DNA of 64,000 bases from assembly GCF_000577275.2 (NCBI RefSeq), contig NZ_HG916852.1:189001-253000 (forward strand), in the 5' to 3' direction. A program made the position numbers and the translations under genes. Shown here one piece after another: positions 26,184 through 35,186 of the stretch. The DNA comes from Rhizobium favelukesii (GTDB lineage Bacteria > Pseudomonadota > Alphaproteobacteria > Rhizobiales > Rhizobiaceae). Each line of letters opens with the position of its first letter. Position 1 is the stretch's first letter. The notes under the pieces are model-generated. The model saw only the letters and a program-made list of their open reading frames with translations, searched no databases and was not told where the DNA came from.

Positions 26184-27653
26184 CTAATCCTTGGACTTGG
26201 ATTCCATTTCGTCGAGCGCGGCAGCAAGGCGCTTTTCTTCGTTGAAGTAGCGGGCGCGGTCCCAGAAATGCGGCTTGCCAATTCCGGTCGACTTGTGCCG
26301 GCCGACGAGCTTGCCGGATGCGTCCTCGCCCTCGATCTCATAGCGCATTAGATCCTGGGTGATGATCACGTCGCCTTCCATACCGATCACCTCGGTGATC
26401 TGCGTGATACGGCGGGAGCCGTCACGCAGACGGGCAGCCTGAATGATCACGTCGACCGAGCCGGAAATGATTTCGCGCACCGTCTTGGCCGGCAATGTGA
26501 AGCCGCCCATTGCGATCATCGACTCGATACGGCTGAGGCATTCGCGCGGCGAGTTCGAGTGGATCGTGCCCATGGAACCGTCGTGGCCGGTGTTCATTGC
26601 CTGCAGCAGGTCAAAGACCTCCGGTCCGCGGACTTCACCGACAATGATACGTTCTGGACGCATACGCAGGCAGTTCTTGACGAGATCGCGCATCGTGATC
26701 TCGCCTTCGCCTTCGATGTTCGGCGGGCGGGTTTCAAGGCGCACCACATGTGGCTGCTGCAGCTGCAGTTCGGCCGTGTCTTCGCAGGTAATGACGCGCT
26801 CATCCGCATCGATGTAACGGGTGAGGCAATTGAGAAGCGTCGTCTTGCCAGAGCCGGTACCGCCAGAGATGACGACGTTGCAGCGAACGCGGCCGATGAT
26901 CTGGAGCAGCGTCGCACCTTCCGGCGTGATGGCGCCAAAACGAACAAGCTGCTCGAGGGTGAGCTTGTCCTTCTTGAACTTACGGATCGTGAGTGCCGGT
27001 CCGTCGATGGCGAGTGGTGGCGCAATGACGTTGACACGGGAACCGTCGGGCAGGCGCGCGTCGCAGATCGGGCTCGATTCATCGACGCGGCGCCCGACCT
27101 GGCTGACGATGCGCTGGCAGATCGAAAGCAGCTGCGAATTATCGCGGAAGCGAATCTCGGATTCGATCGTCTTGCCGCCGACTTCGATGAAGGTCTGGCC
27201 GGCGCCGTTGACCATGATATCGGCGATGTCGTCTCGTGCGAGCAGCGGTTCGAGCGGGCCGTAACCCAGAACGTCGTTGCAGATGTCTTCGAGCAGTTCT
27301 TCCTGCTCGGAGATCGACATCGCGAAGTTCTTGATCGTAATGATGTCGTTGACGATGTCGCGGATTTCTTCGCGCGCGCTTTCACCGTCAAGCTTGGCAA
27401 GCTGCGAAAGGTCGATTGTATCGATGAGCGCGGAAAACACCTGCGCTTTGGTATCGTAGTATTCGTCGGTACGGGCAGGGCGCTTGCGCTGCGGCGTCTG
27501 CATCGACTGCGGCGAAACCTGCTGGCGCGAAGCTTCGCGCTGCGGTTCGACCAGAACCGCAGGTGCCGACGGGGAGGATTGTTGCGCCGGCGGAGGCGGT
27601 GCGATCGTGCCACCCGCCTTGCCAAATCCTTCGTTTCCGCGTTTTCCGAACAT
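26184..27653 (-). CDS. cpaF: Tad pilus assembly ATPase CpaF (TadA)
   Basis: A 489-residue secretion ATPase. The N-terminal domain is followed by Walker [13 protein letters not shown], an Asp box ([10 protein letters not shown]), Walker [13 protein letters not shown] and a His box ([11 protein letters not shown]). It powers extension, and possibly retraction, of Flp pili. The first 60 residues are Pro/Gln-rich and probably disordered. Confidence 0.96.
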   Translation of the reverse strand: MFGKRGNEGFGKAGGTIAPPPPAQQSSPSAPAVLVEPQREASRQQVSPQSMQTPQRKRPARTDEYYDTKAQVFSALIDTIDLSQLAKLDGESAREEIRDIVNDIITIKNFAMSISEQEELLEDICNDVLGYGPLEPLLARDDIADIMVNGAGQTFIEVGGKTIESEIRFRDNSQLLSICQRIVSQVGRRVDESSPICDARLPDGSRVNVIAPPLAIDGPALTIRKFKKDKLTLEQLVRFGAITPEGATLLQIIGRVRCNVVISGGTGSGKTTLLNCLTRYIDADERVITCEDTAELQLQQPHVVRLETRPPNIEGEGEITMRDLVKNCLRMRPERIIVGEVRGPEVFDLLQAMNTGHDGSMGTIHSNSPRECLSRIESMIAMGGFTLPAKTVREIISGSVDVIIQAARLRDGSRRITQITEVIGMEGDVIITQDLMRYEIEGEDASGKLVGRHKSTGIGKPHFWDRARYFNEEKRLAAALDEMESKSKD

Positions 27654-27682
27654 GCCTTATTCCAATTCACTCTTGGCGGGCG

Positions 27683-28960
27683 TTATTTACGCTTTAGAAG
27701 GCCGAGCAAACCGCCCTTCCGTGCCTTTTTGATAGCTATCCGCCCGGTTACGATGTGCGATATCTGCGAGAACGTCTCGGCCGTCGGCGACTTCGCATCC
27801 ATTTCAGAGATCATCCGACCGCTGTTGGCGGCGTTGCCGAAGAGGTTGGCGTCGAAGGGGATGATCGCGATCGGGCCGGTTTCCAGCGGCTCGCAGAAAT
27901 CGGAGGGGCTGATCTCCGGCCGTTTTGGCATACCGACCTGGTTGAGGATCAGATGCGGCATCTTGTCGTTGGGCCGCATCTTGCGCAGCGCATCCACCAT
28001 GTTCTTGGCGTTGCGCAGGTTGGCGAGATCGGGGGACGCGCAGATGACGACCTCGTCGACGCTGGCCAGCACCGAACGCGTCCATTCCGACCAGGCATGC
28101 GGCACGTCGAGAACGGTGATGGGGGCGTTGCGCTGCAACACTTCCAGAACAGGCTGGAACGCCTGTCCTTCGAAATCATAAGCGCGGTCGAGAAGCGAGG
28201 GTGCCGCAAGCAGCGACAGATGCTCGGAGCATTTCGTCAGCAGGCGGTCGAGAAACACTTCATCCAGGCGGTCCGGCGCGTAGACGGCCTCGGCGATGCC
28301 CTGGGTCGGGTCCTGGTCGAAGTCGATATTGGCCGTGCCATATGGCAGATCGAGATCGGCCAGGATCGTTTCGGTCGAAAACAGATTGGAGATGCCAAAA
28401 GCGCAGTTGTGGGCGATCGTCGAGGAGCCGACGCCGCCCTTGGCGCCGATGAAGGCGATGCTGCGGCCAAGCGGCTCCGCATCCGGGTCAACGAAGATCG
28501 TAGCCATTGCCATCATGATGTCCGACATGGCAACGGGCTGGACCATATACTCGGAAATCCCATTGCGTACGAGTTCGCGGTAAAGCGCGATGTCGTTGTA
28601 GTAACCGACGACAATGACCTTGGTGGAAGGGTCGCAAACTGCGGCAAGCGGCGCCAGCTCGTTCAGCAGATTGGCGGCTCCCGCCTTGGTTTCGAGAATG
28701 ATCAAGTTCGGTGTCGGCGCAGTCGCGAACATGTTCGCAGCTGCCGCGGTGCCGCCGCTGGTGATCCGCAGGCCGACCTTCGACATGCGACGGTCATGGC
28801 TGCAACGCTCCATGACCCGCTGCAATTCTTCGCTCTCACAAAAGGCATGCACCGATATGCGAGGAAGTGGGCGCATGTTCTCGAGTTCGGCCATGCGAAT
28901 GGCATCCTCGGCGTTGCGCAGCTCCGTCGTATTTTTGATCTCGTAGTCGACTGTACTCAT
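27683..28960 (-). CDS. cpaE: Pilus assembly protein CpaE (receiver-like plus ParA/MinD-type ATPase)
   Basis: 425 residues. The N-terminal about 160 residues resemble a receiver domain without a clear phospho-acceptor motif. The C-terminal part is a MinD/ParA-like ATPase with deviant Walker A GAKGGVGSSTIAHN. CpaE proteins localise the pilus machine at the cell pole. It stands between cpaD and cpaF as in Caulobacter and rhizobia. Confidence 0.94.
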   Translation of the reverse strand: MSTVDYEIKNTTELRNAEDAIRMAELENMRPLPRISVHAFCESEELQRVMERCSHDRRMSKVGLRITSGGTAAAANMFATAPTPNLIILETKAGAANLLNELAPLAAVCDPSTKVIVVGYYNDIALYRELVRNGISEYMVQPVAMSDIMMAMATIFVDPDAEPLGRSIAFIGAKGGVGSSTIAHNCAFGISNLFSTETILADLDLPYGTANIDFDQDPTQGIAEAVYAPDRLDEVFLDRLLTKCSEHLSLLAAPSLLDRAYDFEGQAFQPVLEVLQRNAPITVLDVPHAWSEWTRSVLASVDEVVICASPDLANLRNAKNMVDALRKMRPNDKMPHLILNQVGMPKRPEISPSDFCEPLETGPIAIIPFDANLFGNAANSGRMISEMDAKSPTAETFSQISHIVTGRIAIKKARKGGLLGLLKRK

Positions 28961-28978
28961 CGTTCGGTCCTAAACTGA

Positions 28979-29680
28979 TCAGAAGGTGCTGGAGCCAATT
29001 TCTTCGATCGTGCTTGTTCTTTCGCGATACTCCTTGATCGCGGCGTTGCGACGCGTCGCATCGATCGGAGTCATGCCACGAGGCGCGATCAGGTCTTCCG
29101 GGTTCGCCACCTGTGCAGCCAGGTTGTTCTGCGTTGCGCAGCCGAAATTGTAGTAGTTCTGGTTGCTGAAATCGTTGATCATGTCCCGCGGCCACTGACC
29201 GCACTGTGACGTCATTGCCGTCGTGCCGACGAAAGTCAGGCGAATGGGCGCTGCGTCGCCCGCACCGGTGGCTGCGTAAGAGCTGTTGACGATCTTGGAG
29301 CTCGCGATGCCGCGGGCCGAGAGTTCGGCGCGCACCTGGCCGCGCAGCTGACGTGCGGCTGCCGCATTCGGCGATCCCTCGGGCGTCAGCAGGTAGACCG
29401 GTCCGGTCGCCCGCGACGTGTAGTTCTGCGCGAAGCCGCGGATCATGTCGCGCTGGGCGATGTTGAGACGGCGGTCCGTCGAAGCGACCGGGATATCAAC
29501 CGATTGCTCGGCTTCGGCAACCACGATCGGGTGGCGCTGGCGATAGTCGTCAGGGATGCCGCCGGTCGTCAGTTCGTCGTGGGAGGCGCAGCCGGAAAGC
29601 AGGGCGGCCGCCACCGCGACCAGGGTCAGCAGCGATTTCGAAAGGCGGGATTCATGCGCGGTGTTCTGCTTGTGGGCCAT
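28979..29680 (-). CDS. cpaD: Tad pilus lipoprotein CpaD
   Basis: 233 residues with a lipoprotein signal (AALLSGCAS) and a CpaD domain (QRDMIRGFAQNY; CGQWPRDM; NFGCATQNNLAAQVANPEDL). It is an outer-membrane lipoprotein associated with the secretin. The start at 29680 gives a normal signal peptide; the frame is open to 29725, which would overlap cpaC by four bases, so the start is not certain. Confidence 0.92.
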   Translation of the reverse strand: MAHKQNTAHESRLSKSLLTLVAVAAALLSGCASHDELTTGGIPDDYRQRHPIVVAEAEQSVDIPVASTDRRLNIAQRDMIRGFAQNYTSRATGPVYLLTPEGSPNAAAARQLRGQVRAELSARGIASSKIVNSSYAATGAGDAAPIRLTFVGTTAMTSQCGQWPRDMINDFSNQNYYNFGCATQNNLAAQVANPEDLIAPRGMTPIDATRRNAAIKEYRERTSTIEEIGSSTF

Positions 29681-29721
29681 CGGCTGATCTCTGTGTTGTG
29701 CGATTGCTGATCCTGCCGCGC

Positions 29722-31227
29722 TCATTTGTAGATGAACCCGATGGAGCCATGGAATTGAGCGTCGGCGACGGGTGTTTCGCGGCCGCCGTAAACCTTGTTG
29801 ACGCGATTGAGGAGGAAAGCCGCAGCGTCATTTTCCGGGCTGAAGTTGTCGTCCGGACGGTTGAGCTGATTGCGGGCAACCGGGCGAACGAGATAGGGCG
29901 TTGCGATGATGACCAGTTCGGTCTCGTCACGCTCGACCGTACGCTGCCGGAACAATGTGCCAAGCAGTGGGATCTTGTTGACGCCGGGCGTACCGTTTGA
30001 GGTTTGCGCAACGTTGTCGCGGATCAGGCCGGCAAGCGCGATGGAACCGCCGGAGGGAAGCTCGACGGAGGTCTCGGCAGCACGGCGTTGATAGGTTGGC
30101 GTCGAACCGGAAACTGAAGGTGCGGGCTCCGATACGTTCGTCTTGATCTCCAGGCTGATGCGACCGGAGGAAAGCACGACCGGCTTGAAGGCGAGATTGA
30201 TGCCGTAATTGTACGGAACGATCGTGACGTTGCCGTCATTGTCCGTCGTGGAATAGAGCACCTGACCGCCCGAATTGAAGGTTGCTGCCTGGCCGGAAAT
30301 CGCCGTGAGCGTTGGCTCGGCCAGCGTCTTGACGACCTTCGCCTGCTCAAGCGCGCTCAAATAGGTCGAAATATCGTATTTTCCGATCGAGCTCTTGAAG
30401 AGGGCGGCAAGGCCGCCGCCGATTGTTGCCGCCGCGCCACTAGAAGCGGGCGCGCCCAATTGAGCAACTGAAAGGCCCTTGGAGTTGGAGACCAGATTGT
30501 CGAAGCCGAGCTGTTTCAACACCTCTCTTCGGACTTCTGCGATGGTGACCTTCAGCGTGACCTGATCTTCGCCCTGGATCTGCAGGAGATTGACGACCTG
30601 CGAGACTTGGCGACCTTCAGCGAACAGTGCCACCGAACCTTCTCCGCCCGAGCCACTGGCCGTTTCCGTGCGCGTCGTCGCTTCGCCACCTTTCAGGAAA
30701 ACCTGCGCCAGATCCGCGGCCTGGGCAGCGTCCTGTGGCGTGCGTACCGTGCCGGTCAGCACGATGTTGTCTGACACGATCTCGACTTTGATGCAGGAGT
30801 CCGGGATGAAGCGCCGGAGATTGGTTTCGAGGCCGGCGACGTCGCGCTCGATCGCGATATCGAGGCTGACGATCTGCTGGCCGTCGGCGCCGAAAATGAA
30901 AATGTTCGTCTGGCCCACTGTCTTGCCGAAGAGGTAGATACGGCGGGAGCTGCGGGTGACTGCGTCGGCCATGGAAGGGTCCGAGACGAGGATATCGTGG
31001 GCATCGACCGGCAGATCGACGACGATCGCCTTCTTCAGACCGAGTTTCAAGCTGCGATGAGCACCGGGACCCGCCTGGGTTATCGTGACCATGCCGTCGG
31101 AATTAGCCCAAGCGGCGCCGGTACCGAGAACAGGAGCAAGAAAACTCGGCGCTACGCCGGAGAACCCAATCGCAAAAGACAAGCACCCTGCCATCAAGGG
31201 CTTCATGTGGCGCTTCAAAGTGCCCAT
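29722..31227 (-). CDS. cpaC: Tad pilus secretin CpaC
   Basis: 501 residues. A signal peptide is followed by an N-domain (LKLGLKKAIVVDLPVDAHDILVSD type), a BON-like region and a secretin domain with the conserved VPLLGTLF-like segment seen here as IPLLGTLFRQRTVERDETELV. It forms the outer-membrane pore for the pilus. ATG 31227 is preferred over ATG 31233 because AAAGGA lies seven bases before it but only one base before the other. Confidence 0.95.
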   Translation of the reverse strand: MGTLKRHMKPLMAGCLSFAIGFSGVAPSFLAPVLGTGAAWANSDGMVTITQAGPGAHRSLKLGLKKAIVVDLPVDAHDILVSDPSMADAVTRSSRRIYLFGKTVGQTNIFIFGADGQQIVSLDIAIERDVAGLETNLRRFIPDSCIKVEIVSDNIVLTGTVRTPQDAAQAADLAQVFLKGGEATTRTETASGSGGEGSVALFAEGRQVSQVVNLLQIQGEDQVTLKVTIAEVRREVLKQLGFDNLVSNSKGLSVAQLGAPASSGAAATIGGGLAALFKSSIGKYDISTYLSALEQAKVVKTLAEPTLTAISGQAATFNSGGQVLYSTTDNDGNVTIVPYNYGINLAFKPVVLSSGRISLEIKTNVSEPAPSVSGSTPTYQRRAAETSVELPSGGSIALAGLIRDNVAQTSNGTPGVNKIPLLGTLFRQRTVERDETELVIIATPYLVRPVARNQLNRPDDNFSPENDAAAFLLNRVNKVYGGRETPVADAQFHGSIGFIYK

Positions 31228-31238
31228 TCCCATTTCCT

Positions 31239-32054
31239 TTACTCGGCCTTCGGCGCGCTGATGCTGTCTGTAACGATTGAGCCTGATTTGATGACCTGAA
31301 CGATGGCGCTGCCGTTGTCGCCGCTGAGGAGGTAGTCCGCAGCACTGGTGTCCTGCTCCTGGGCGTCGGCCACGGAGCGCAATGCCAGTGACAGCCGGTC
31401 GGCGATTTGCTGTGCGACGGCCAGAACCTTGGTTTGATCGGGGGTCAGCTCCAGTGTTGCGGTGGTGCCGACCACGGCTTTTGAGCCGTCATCCTTTTCC
31501 TGGATCTGCTGGTCGATCGCGAGTACGCGCACATTGTTGAGCACCGTCTCGGTCAGATACTTATCGGTTTCCTTGGATTTGCGAACCATGATCACGTCGA
31601 CGCGGTCGTTCGGCAGGATAAAGCCGCCGGCACCTGTGGAGACCGAGATTTCCGTTGCGACCGCGCGTTTGCCGGAAGGCAGGAGCGAGGACATGATTCG
31701 GCTGCTCGAATCCGCGACCTTTTCGGCGCGGATCGGCTCGCCTTCGAAGATCGGCAGGCGAACAACGGCACCCTGCATGTTTTTCAGGGCATCGGGCTTG
31801 TCAGCCTCGGTGATGAAGCCCTGGACGACTGCGCTCTGCGGCCACCCCATCCAGTGAACCGCCTTGTCATCCAATCGTGCGCCGACCGGCAGATTGGCGC
31901 TGGAGACGAGCACGTTGACCGTCGGCTCCTTCTCGACGACCGATTGAACCTGGGTAACGACGGAACCACGTCCCGCGAGGCTCATCGCCAGCACACCGGC
32001 AAGGCCGGCTGCAACGACAGCCACTCCAAGTATCAAAAGGCGGGCGGGTCTCAT
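31239..32054 (-). CDS. cpaB: Flp pilus assembly protein CpaB
   Basis: 271 residues with one N-terminal transmembrane helix (LLILGVAVVAAGLAGVLA), an SAF domain (about 45-115; VLVSSANLPVGARLDDKAV) and a RcpC/CpaB C-terminal domain. CpaB is an anchored periplasmic protein that may link secretin and cell wall. The gap to cpaC is 11 bases. Confidence 0.94.
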   Translation of the reverse strand: MRPARLLILGVAVVAAGLAGVLAMSLAGRGSVVTQVQSVVEKEPTVNVLVSSANLPVGARLDDKAVHWMGWPQSAVVQGFITEADKPDALKNMQGAVVRLPIFEGEPIRAEKVADSSSRIMSSLLPSGKRAVATEISVSTGAGGFILPNDRVDVIMVRKSKETDKYLTETVLNNVRVLAIDQQIQEKDDGSKAVVGTTATLELTPDQTKVLAVAQQIADRLSLALRSVADAQEQDTSAADYLLSGDNGSAIVQVIKSGSIVTDSISAPKAE

Positions 32055-32164
32055 CGAATGTTCCTCGGGGATTCGCGATATTCGCCCGAAGAATGGCCCG
32101 CAATTGGTGTAATTATGGTTAATGAAAGCCTTCGATTTTAAGTTAACGGAGACTTAATCTGCCG

Positions 32165-32677
32165 TTACTTCAGGCTTTCCAACGCCGCGATGAAGAGCGG
32201 GGAGGAAGGGAAGGCAATAAAGCCGCCTGCGGCGATAGCAATGCCGTAGGGGATCTTCTTGGCGAGAAGGATGGAGTTGGGAATCGGTAGTCCTACGGCG
32301 AGGATGACATGAGCCTGTGTACGGATCAGAAGGATCACAAAAGACGCGATGCCGCCAAATATGCCTACATAGACCAGGAACTCGACAAGAGCAGGATCGA
32401 AACCAAACCAGAGAGATGTTGATGCTAGCAGCTTCGCATCGCCGCCGCCCATGATACTCAGGGCAAATAGGACAAAGCAGACAGCGAGAACCGAAAATGC
32501 GGCCGCGAGATGCATTCCCATCACAAAGAGCGGCATTCCTGCCAGCGTCGCGACCCCCAGGAATGCGATAGCGAGAATGATCGACGCGCGGTTGGGGATC
32601 GTCATCGTAAACAGGTCCGAGAACGCGGCGATGGCAAGGCAGAGCGGGAAAATCACAAAGACGGCGGCTGCGATCAT
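32165..32677 (-). CDS. cpaA: Prepilin peptidase CpaA (A24 family)
   Basis: A 170-residue polytopic aspartic peptidase with the two catalytic aspartates in SDLFTMTIPN and GGGDAKLLAS. It is a short, non-methylating form, as usual in Tad loci, and cleaves the Flp pilin and the pseudopilins. The frame opens at TTG 32698, inside the U-tract of the terminator just upstream. ATG 32677 with GGGA before it gives a typical N-terminus and is preferred. Confidence 0.92.
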   Translation of the reverse strand: MIAAAVFVIFPLCLAIAAFSDLFTMTIPNRASIILAIAFLGVATLAGMPLFVMGMHLAAAFSVLAVCFVLFALSIMGGGDAKLLASTSLWFGFDPALVEFLVYVGIFGGIASFVILLIRTQAHVILAVGLPIPNSILLAKKIPYGIAIAAGGFIAFPSSPLFIAALESLK

Positions 32678-32696
32678 TCCGTAAATCCCGGTGAAC

Positions 32697-32727
32697 AAAA
32701 AAGGCTCACAGCGTTAGCCTGTGAGCC
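32697..32727 (-). terminator. Strong intrinsic terminator between pilA and cpaA
   Basis: A perfect 9-bp stem (GGCTCACAG 32703-32711 with CTGTGAGCC 32719-32727) has a 7-base loop. On the minus strand it is followed by TTTTTTG. It lies 47 bases after the pilA stop and directly before cpaA, so it should let pilA be made in large excess over the assembly genes. Confidence 0.85.
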
Positions 32728-32773
32728 TGCTTTTTGGCAAAGCGCCCTCAAGTCTCGCCACTATCCCTGTCGA

Positions 32774-32971
32774 TCAAGGAAGGGTAACGTTAGCCTTGCC
32801 AGCCGCCGAGTTCATCGTGACAGACAGGTTGTTGAACAGGATGTTCAGTTTGCTACCCAGTGCGGATGCACCGGTGATGAGCGCGACGGAGATCAGCGCT
32901 GCGATCAGGCCATATTCAATTGCGGTCGCGCCGGATTCGTCCTTCAGAAAACGGCTAACAAGCTTGGTCAT
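32774..32971 (-). CDS. pilA: Flp/Fap-type major pilin
   Basis: A 65-residue type IVb prepilin: short basic leader MTKLVSRFLKDESG, cleavage after Gly, then ATAIEYGLIAALISVALITG with the Flp Glu5-Tyr6 pair. AGGAG sits five bases before the ATG. It is the first gene of the leftward tad operon and is insulated from it by the hairpin terminator. Confidence 0.95.
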   Translation of the reverse strand: MTKLVSRFLKDESGATAIEYGLIAALISVALITGASALGSKLNILFNNLSVTMNSAAGKANVTLP

Positions 32972-33376
32972 GGTAACTCCTAACTCCAGTTGAGGTTCAG
33001 CACGTCCGCCAACTGTTGCCGTTGATCGGATTGCCACAATTTAACCAGCGCCTGTTTCTATCAACTTAAAGAGTTCGGTTACCACTTCGTAAATGCCGAC
33101 CGACACTTAAGAATGGTAAGTATTCTCTTTCCTGAATGTCTAGAAATCTAGGAAAGGCCCCGCGTGCCTTGCAGTAATTTAAGTTTCCGTTGCTTGTCGG
33201 GGCTCCACCGATGTTCGGGGCGGTCAGCAAACTCACTGCATCTCGAGGGAATTGTCTTTTTATGGGTGCGAGCCGCTGGAATCCTGCGCACGTCAGAAGA
33301 GAATTAAAGCTTCGTTCACCAATTTTTCTCATGCTGTTCTGCAAAAATCGCCGCAACCCTTCAGAAGAGAACCAAA
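32972..33376. other. Divergent control region of the pilus locus
   Basis: 405 bases of AT-richer sequence between pilA (leftward) and the secretin-N-domain gene (rightward). No gene or strong hairpin is seen; it must hold the divergent promoters. A weak leftward promoter candidate (TTGATA then TAAATT, spacing about 15) is not convincing enough to call. Confidence 0.5.
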
Positions 33377-33787
33377 ATGCCCCTGAGTGGCAAGAGGATT
33401 TTCCTAGCCAGCGTTCTTGTCGTTCTCGGCCTTTGTACGTCTGCGCACGCGCAGCAGGATGTTCTGCGGGTCTATATGGACCAGGCGCGTGTATTGAAGC
33501 TGGATCGCCCGGTAAGCAAGGTCATCGTCGGAAATGCCAAGGTAGCGGATGCAACCGTCGCTGATTCCAAGACGATCGTGCTGACGGGACGCAGCTTTGG
33601 AACGACCAACCTCGTGTTGCTCGATGCTGACGGTAACGCGATCTTGGACGAGAGCATCCTGGTGTCGATCGACGAGGCAAACACCGTCCGCGTCTTTCGA
33701 CAGACGGAGCGGTCGGTCCTTTCGTGTACCCCGAATTGCGAGCAGCATAGCCAGCAGGGAGCGGAGGCGACAGCGGCAGCTCAATAG
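33377..33787 (+). CDS. Small secreted protein with pilus-assembly/secretin N-terminal domain
   Basis: 136 residues: a signal peptide (cleavage after AHA), then a single T2SS/T3SS pilus N-domain (LRVYMDQARVLKLDRPVSKVIVGNAKVADATVADSKT region), similar to the CpaC N-domain but with no secretin pore. The C-terminus contains two Cys (SCTPNC) that could form a disulphide. It heads the rightward genes that include two TadE-type pseudopilins and may be an accessory periplasmic ring component. Confidence 0.85.
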   Translation: MPLSGKRIFLASVLVVLGLCTSAHAQQDVLRVYMDQARVLKLDRPVSKVIVGNAKVADATVADSKTIVLTGRSFGTTNLVLLDADGNAILDESILVSIDEANTVRVFRQTERSVLSCTPNCEQHSQQGAEATAAAQ

Positions 33788-33891
33788 TAGCCGCCAAATC
33801 GCGTTTGCAATCGTCCGTTAAACTTCTGATCCGGCTTGAAACGGAAAATCAACGATCACCCTTTAAAACGGTGTGGTCGAAGCTGTCCCGG

Positions 33892-34518
33892 ATGCATGCC
33901 ATGAAGGAAACGGATCAAGCAGCGGACGCGGCCTCCCGCCCCCATCGGCGGAAGCGGCCGCGGCTAACCGCATTTGCGCGCTCTCGCGACGGGTCGGCCG
34001 CTATCGAATTTGCACTCCTCGCCATACCCTATTTCCTGGTGGTCTTTGCGATCATCGAGACATTCATTGCCTTTGCCGGCGAGGAGCTCCTGTCCAATGC
34101 CGTGGATACGATGAGCCGCAAGATGCGGACCGGCCAGATCACACCCGCGAATACGAATGTGACAGCGTTCAGGACGGCGTTCTGCGATGAGATTTCAATT
34201 CTGATAAAATGCTCTACAACGGAAGTGGCCACCCCGAACAAGCTGTTCATCGACGTACAGAATTTCTCCACATTTGCCGCCATTCCGACGACGATACCGA
34301 GGACGTCCACCAGCGCCTACGCGGACATCAAGACCTCGGACTTCAAATATCTTCCTGGCGGTTCTGGCACGATCAACATGGTCCGGGCCTATTACCGCTG
34401 GCAAGTCATAACCGACCTGATACGGCCCTACATTACGAACGTCCGCCCTACTGACGGCTCTTCCTCATATTTTCTAATGGTCGCCACGACGGCCTTCCAG
34501 AACGAGCAGTACCCCTGA
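33892..34518 (+). CDS. TadE/TadG-type pseudopilin
   Basis: About 208 residues with a Arg/Lys-rich N-terminus. The TadE motif (SRDGSAAIEFALLAIPYFLVV) resembles a prepilin cleavage site followed by a hydrophobic helix, and a periplasmic domain follows. ATG 33892 and ATG 33901 are equally plausible starts. The stop overlaps the next gene by one base. Confidence 0.85.
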   Translation: MHAMKETDQAADAASRPHRRKRPRLTAFARSRDGSAAIEFALLAIPYFLVVFAIIETFIAFAGEELLSNAVDTMSRKMRTGQITPANTNVTAFRTAFCDEISILIKCSTTEVATPNKLFIDVQNFSTFAAIPTTIPRTSTSAYADIKTSDFKYLPGGSGTINMVRAYYRWQVITDLIRPYITNVRPTDGSSSYFLMVATTAFQNEQYP

Positions 34519-35093
34519 TGGCAGGTCGCGGCGTATTGATCAGGCTTCATCGGCTCGCAAGACGCTTCATCGGCGACCGGCAGGGCGTGGGCGCGATCGA
34601 GTTTGCCATCCTGTTCCCGATCCTGGTGATGCTTTACATCGGTGCATTCGAGATCACGATCGGTCTGAGCATCAGCAAGCGCGCAAGCCGGGCGGCGGGC
34701 ATGATCACGGATGTTGTGACCCAACAGAAAAGCGTGACCAAAGCTTGGCTCACCGATATGCCCTCGGTGGCCTCTGCGGTGTTCGTCCCCTACGGTTCGA
34801 CCGGCCTTACGATCAAGATCACGGGCATCGCTCTCGATGGTACTGGAAACCCGACAGTGGCATGGTCGTGGGCGCAGGATGGGAGCCGTCCATACGTGGC
34901 TAATTCCGCCACGACGGTTCCGGCCGACATGAAGAAAGCCAATATCTTTTTGGTCCGCACCGAACTCAGCATTCCGTATAAGCTCTTCCTGTTTGCACCA
35001 AACTTGGTGCCGAACGACAGCACGATCACCATCAGCCGCAGTTACTTCTATCTCCCCCGTGCGAGCGCTACTGTCACGTGCGGCGATTGCTGA
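34518..35093 (+). CDS. TadE-type pseudopilin
   Basis: 191 residues with the TadE motif QGVGAIEFAILFPILVML near residue 23 and a periplasmic domain ending in TCGDC. The start codon overlaps the previous stop (TGATG arrangement), so the two pseudopilins are translationally coupled and probably act together at the pilus base or tip. Confidence 0.86.
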   Translation: MAGRGVLIRLHRLARRFIGDRQGVGAIEFAILFPILVMLYIGAFEITIGLSISKRASRAAGMITDVVTQQKSVTKAWLTDMPSVASAVFVPYGSTGLTIKITGIALDGTGNPTVAWSWAQDGSRPYVANSATTVPADMKKANIFLVRTELSIPYKLFLFAPNLVPNDSTITISRSYFYLPRASATVTCGDC

Positions 35094-35186
35094 CTAAGCC
35101 GGATGCAGGTTTGCCAAGCGCGCTCTGCCGTTATAAGGCTTGAGCAGTGGGCCCACTGCGTGGACCGTGAATTCGCTGGGTGGAGC

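Noticed and set aside
26559..28181. 540-codon rightward open frame opposite cpaF and cpaE
   Set aside because: It mirrors two conserved pilus genes and its composition is that of an antisense shadow; no motif or ribosome-binding site supports it.
32697..32698. TTG 32698 as start of cpaA
   Set aside because: It lies in the U-tract of the pilA terminator without a ribosome-binding site; ATG 32677 gives a normal A24 peptidase N-terminus.
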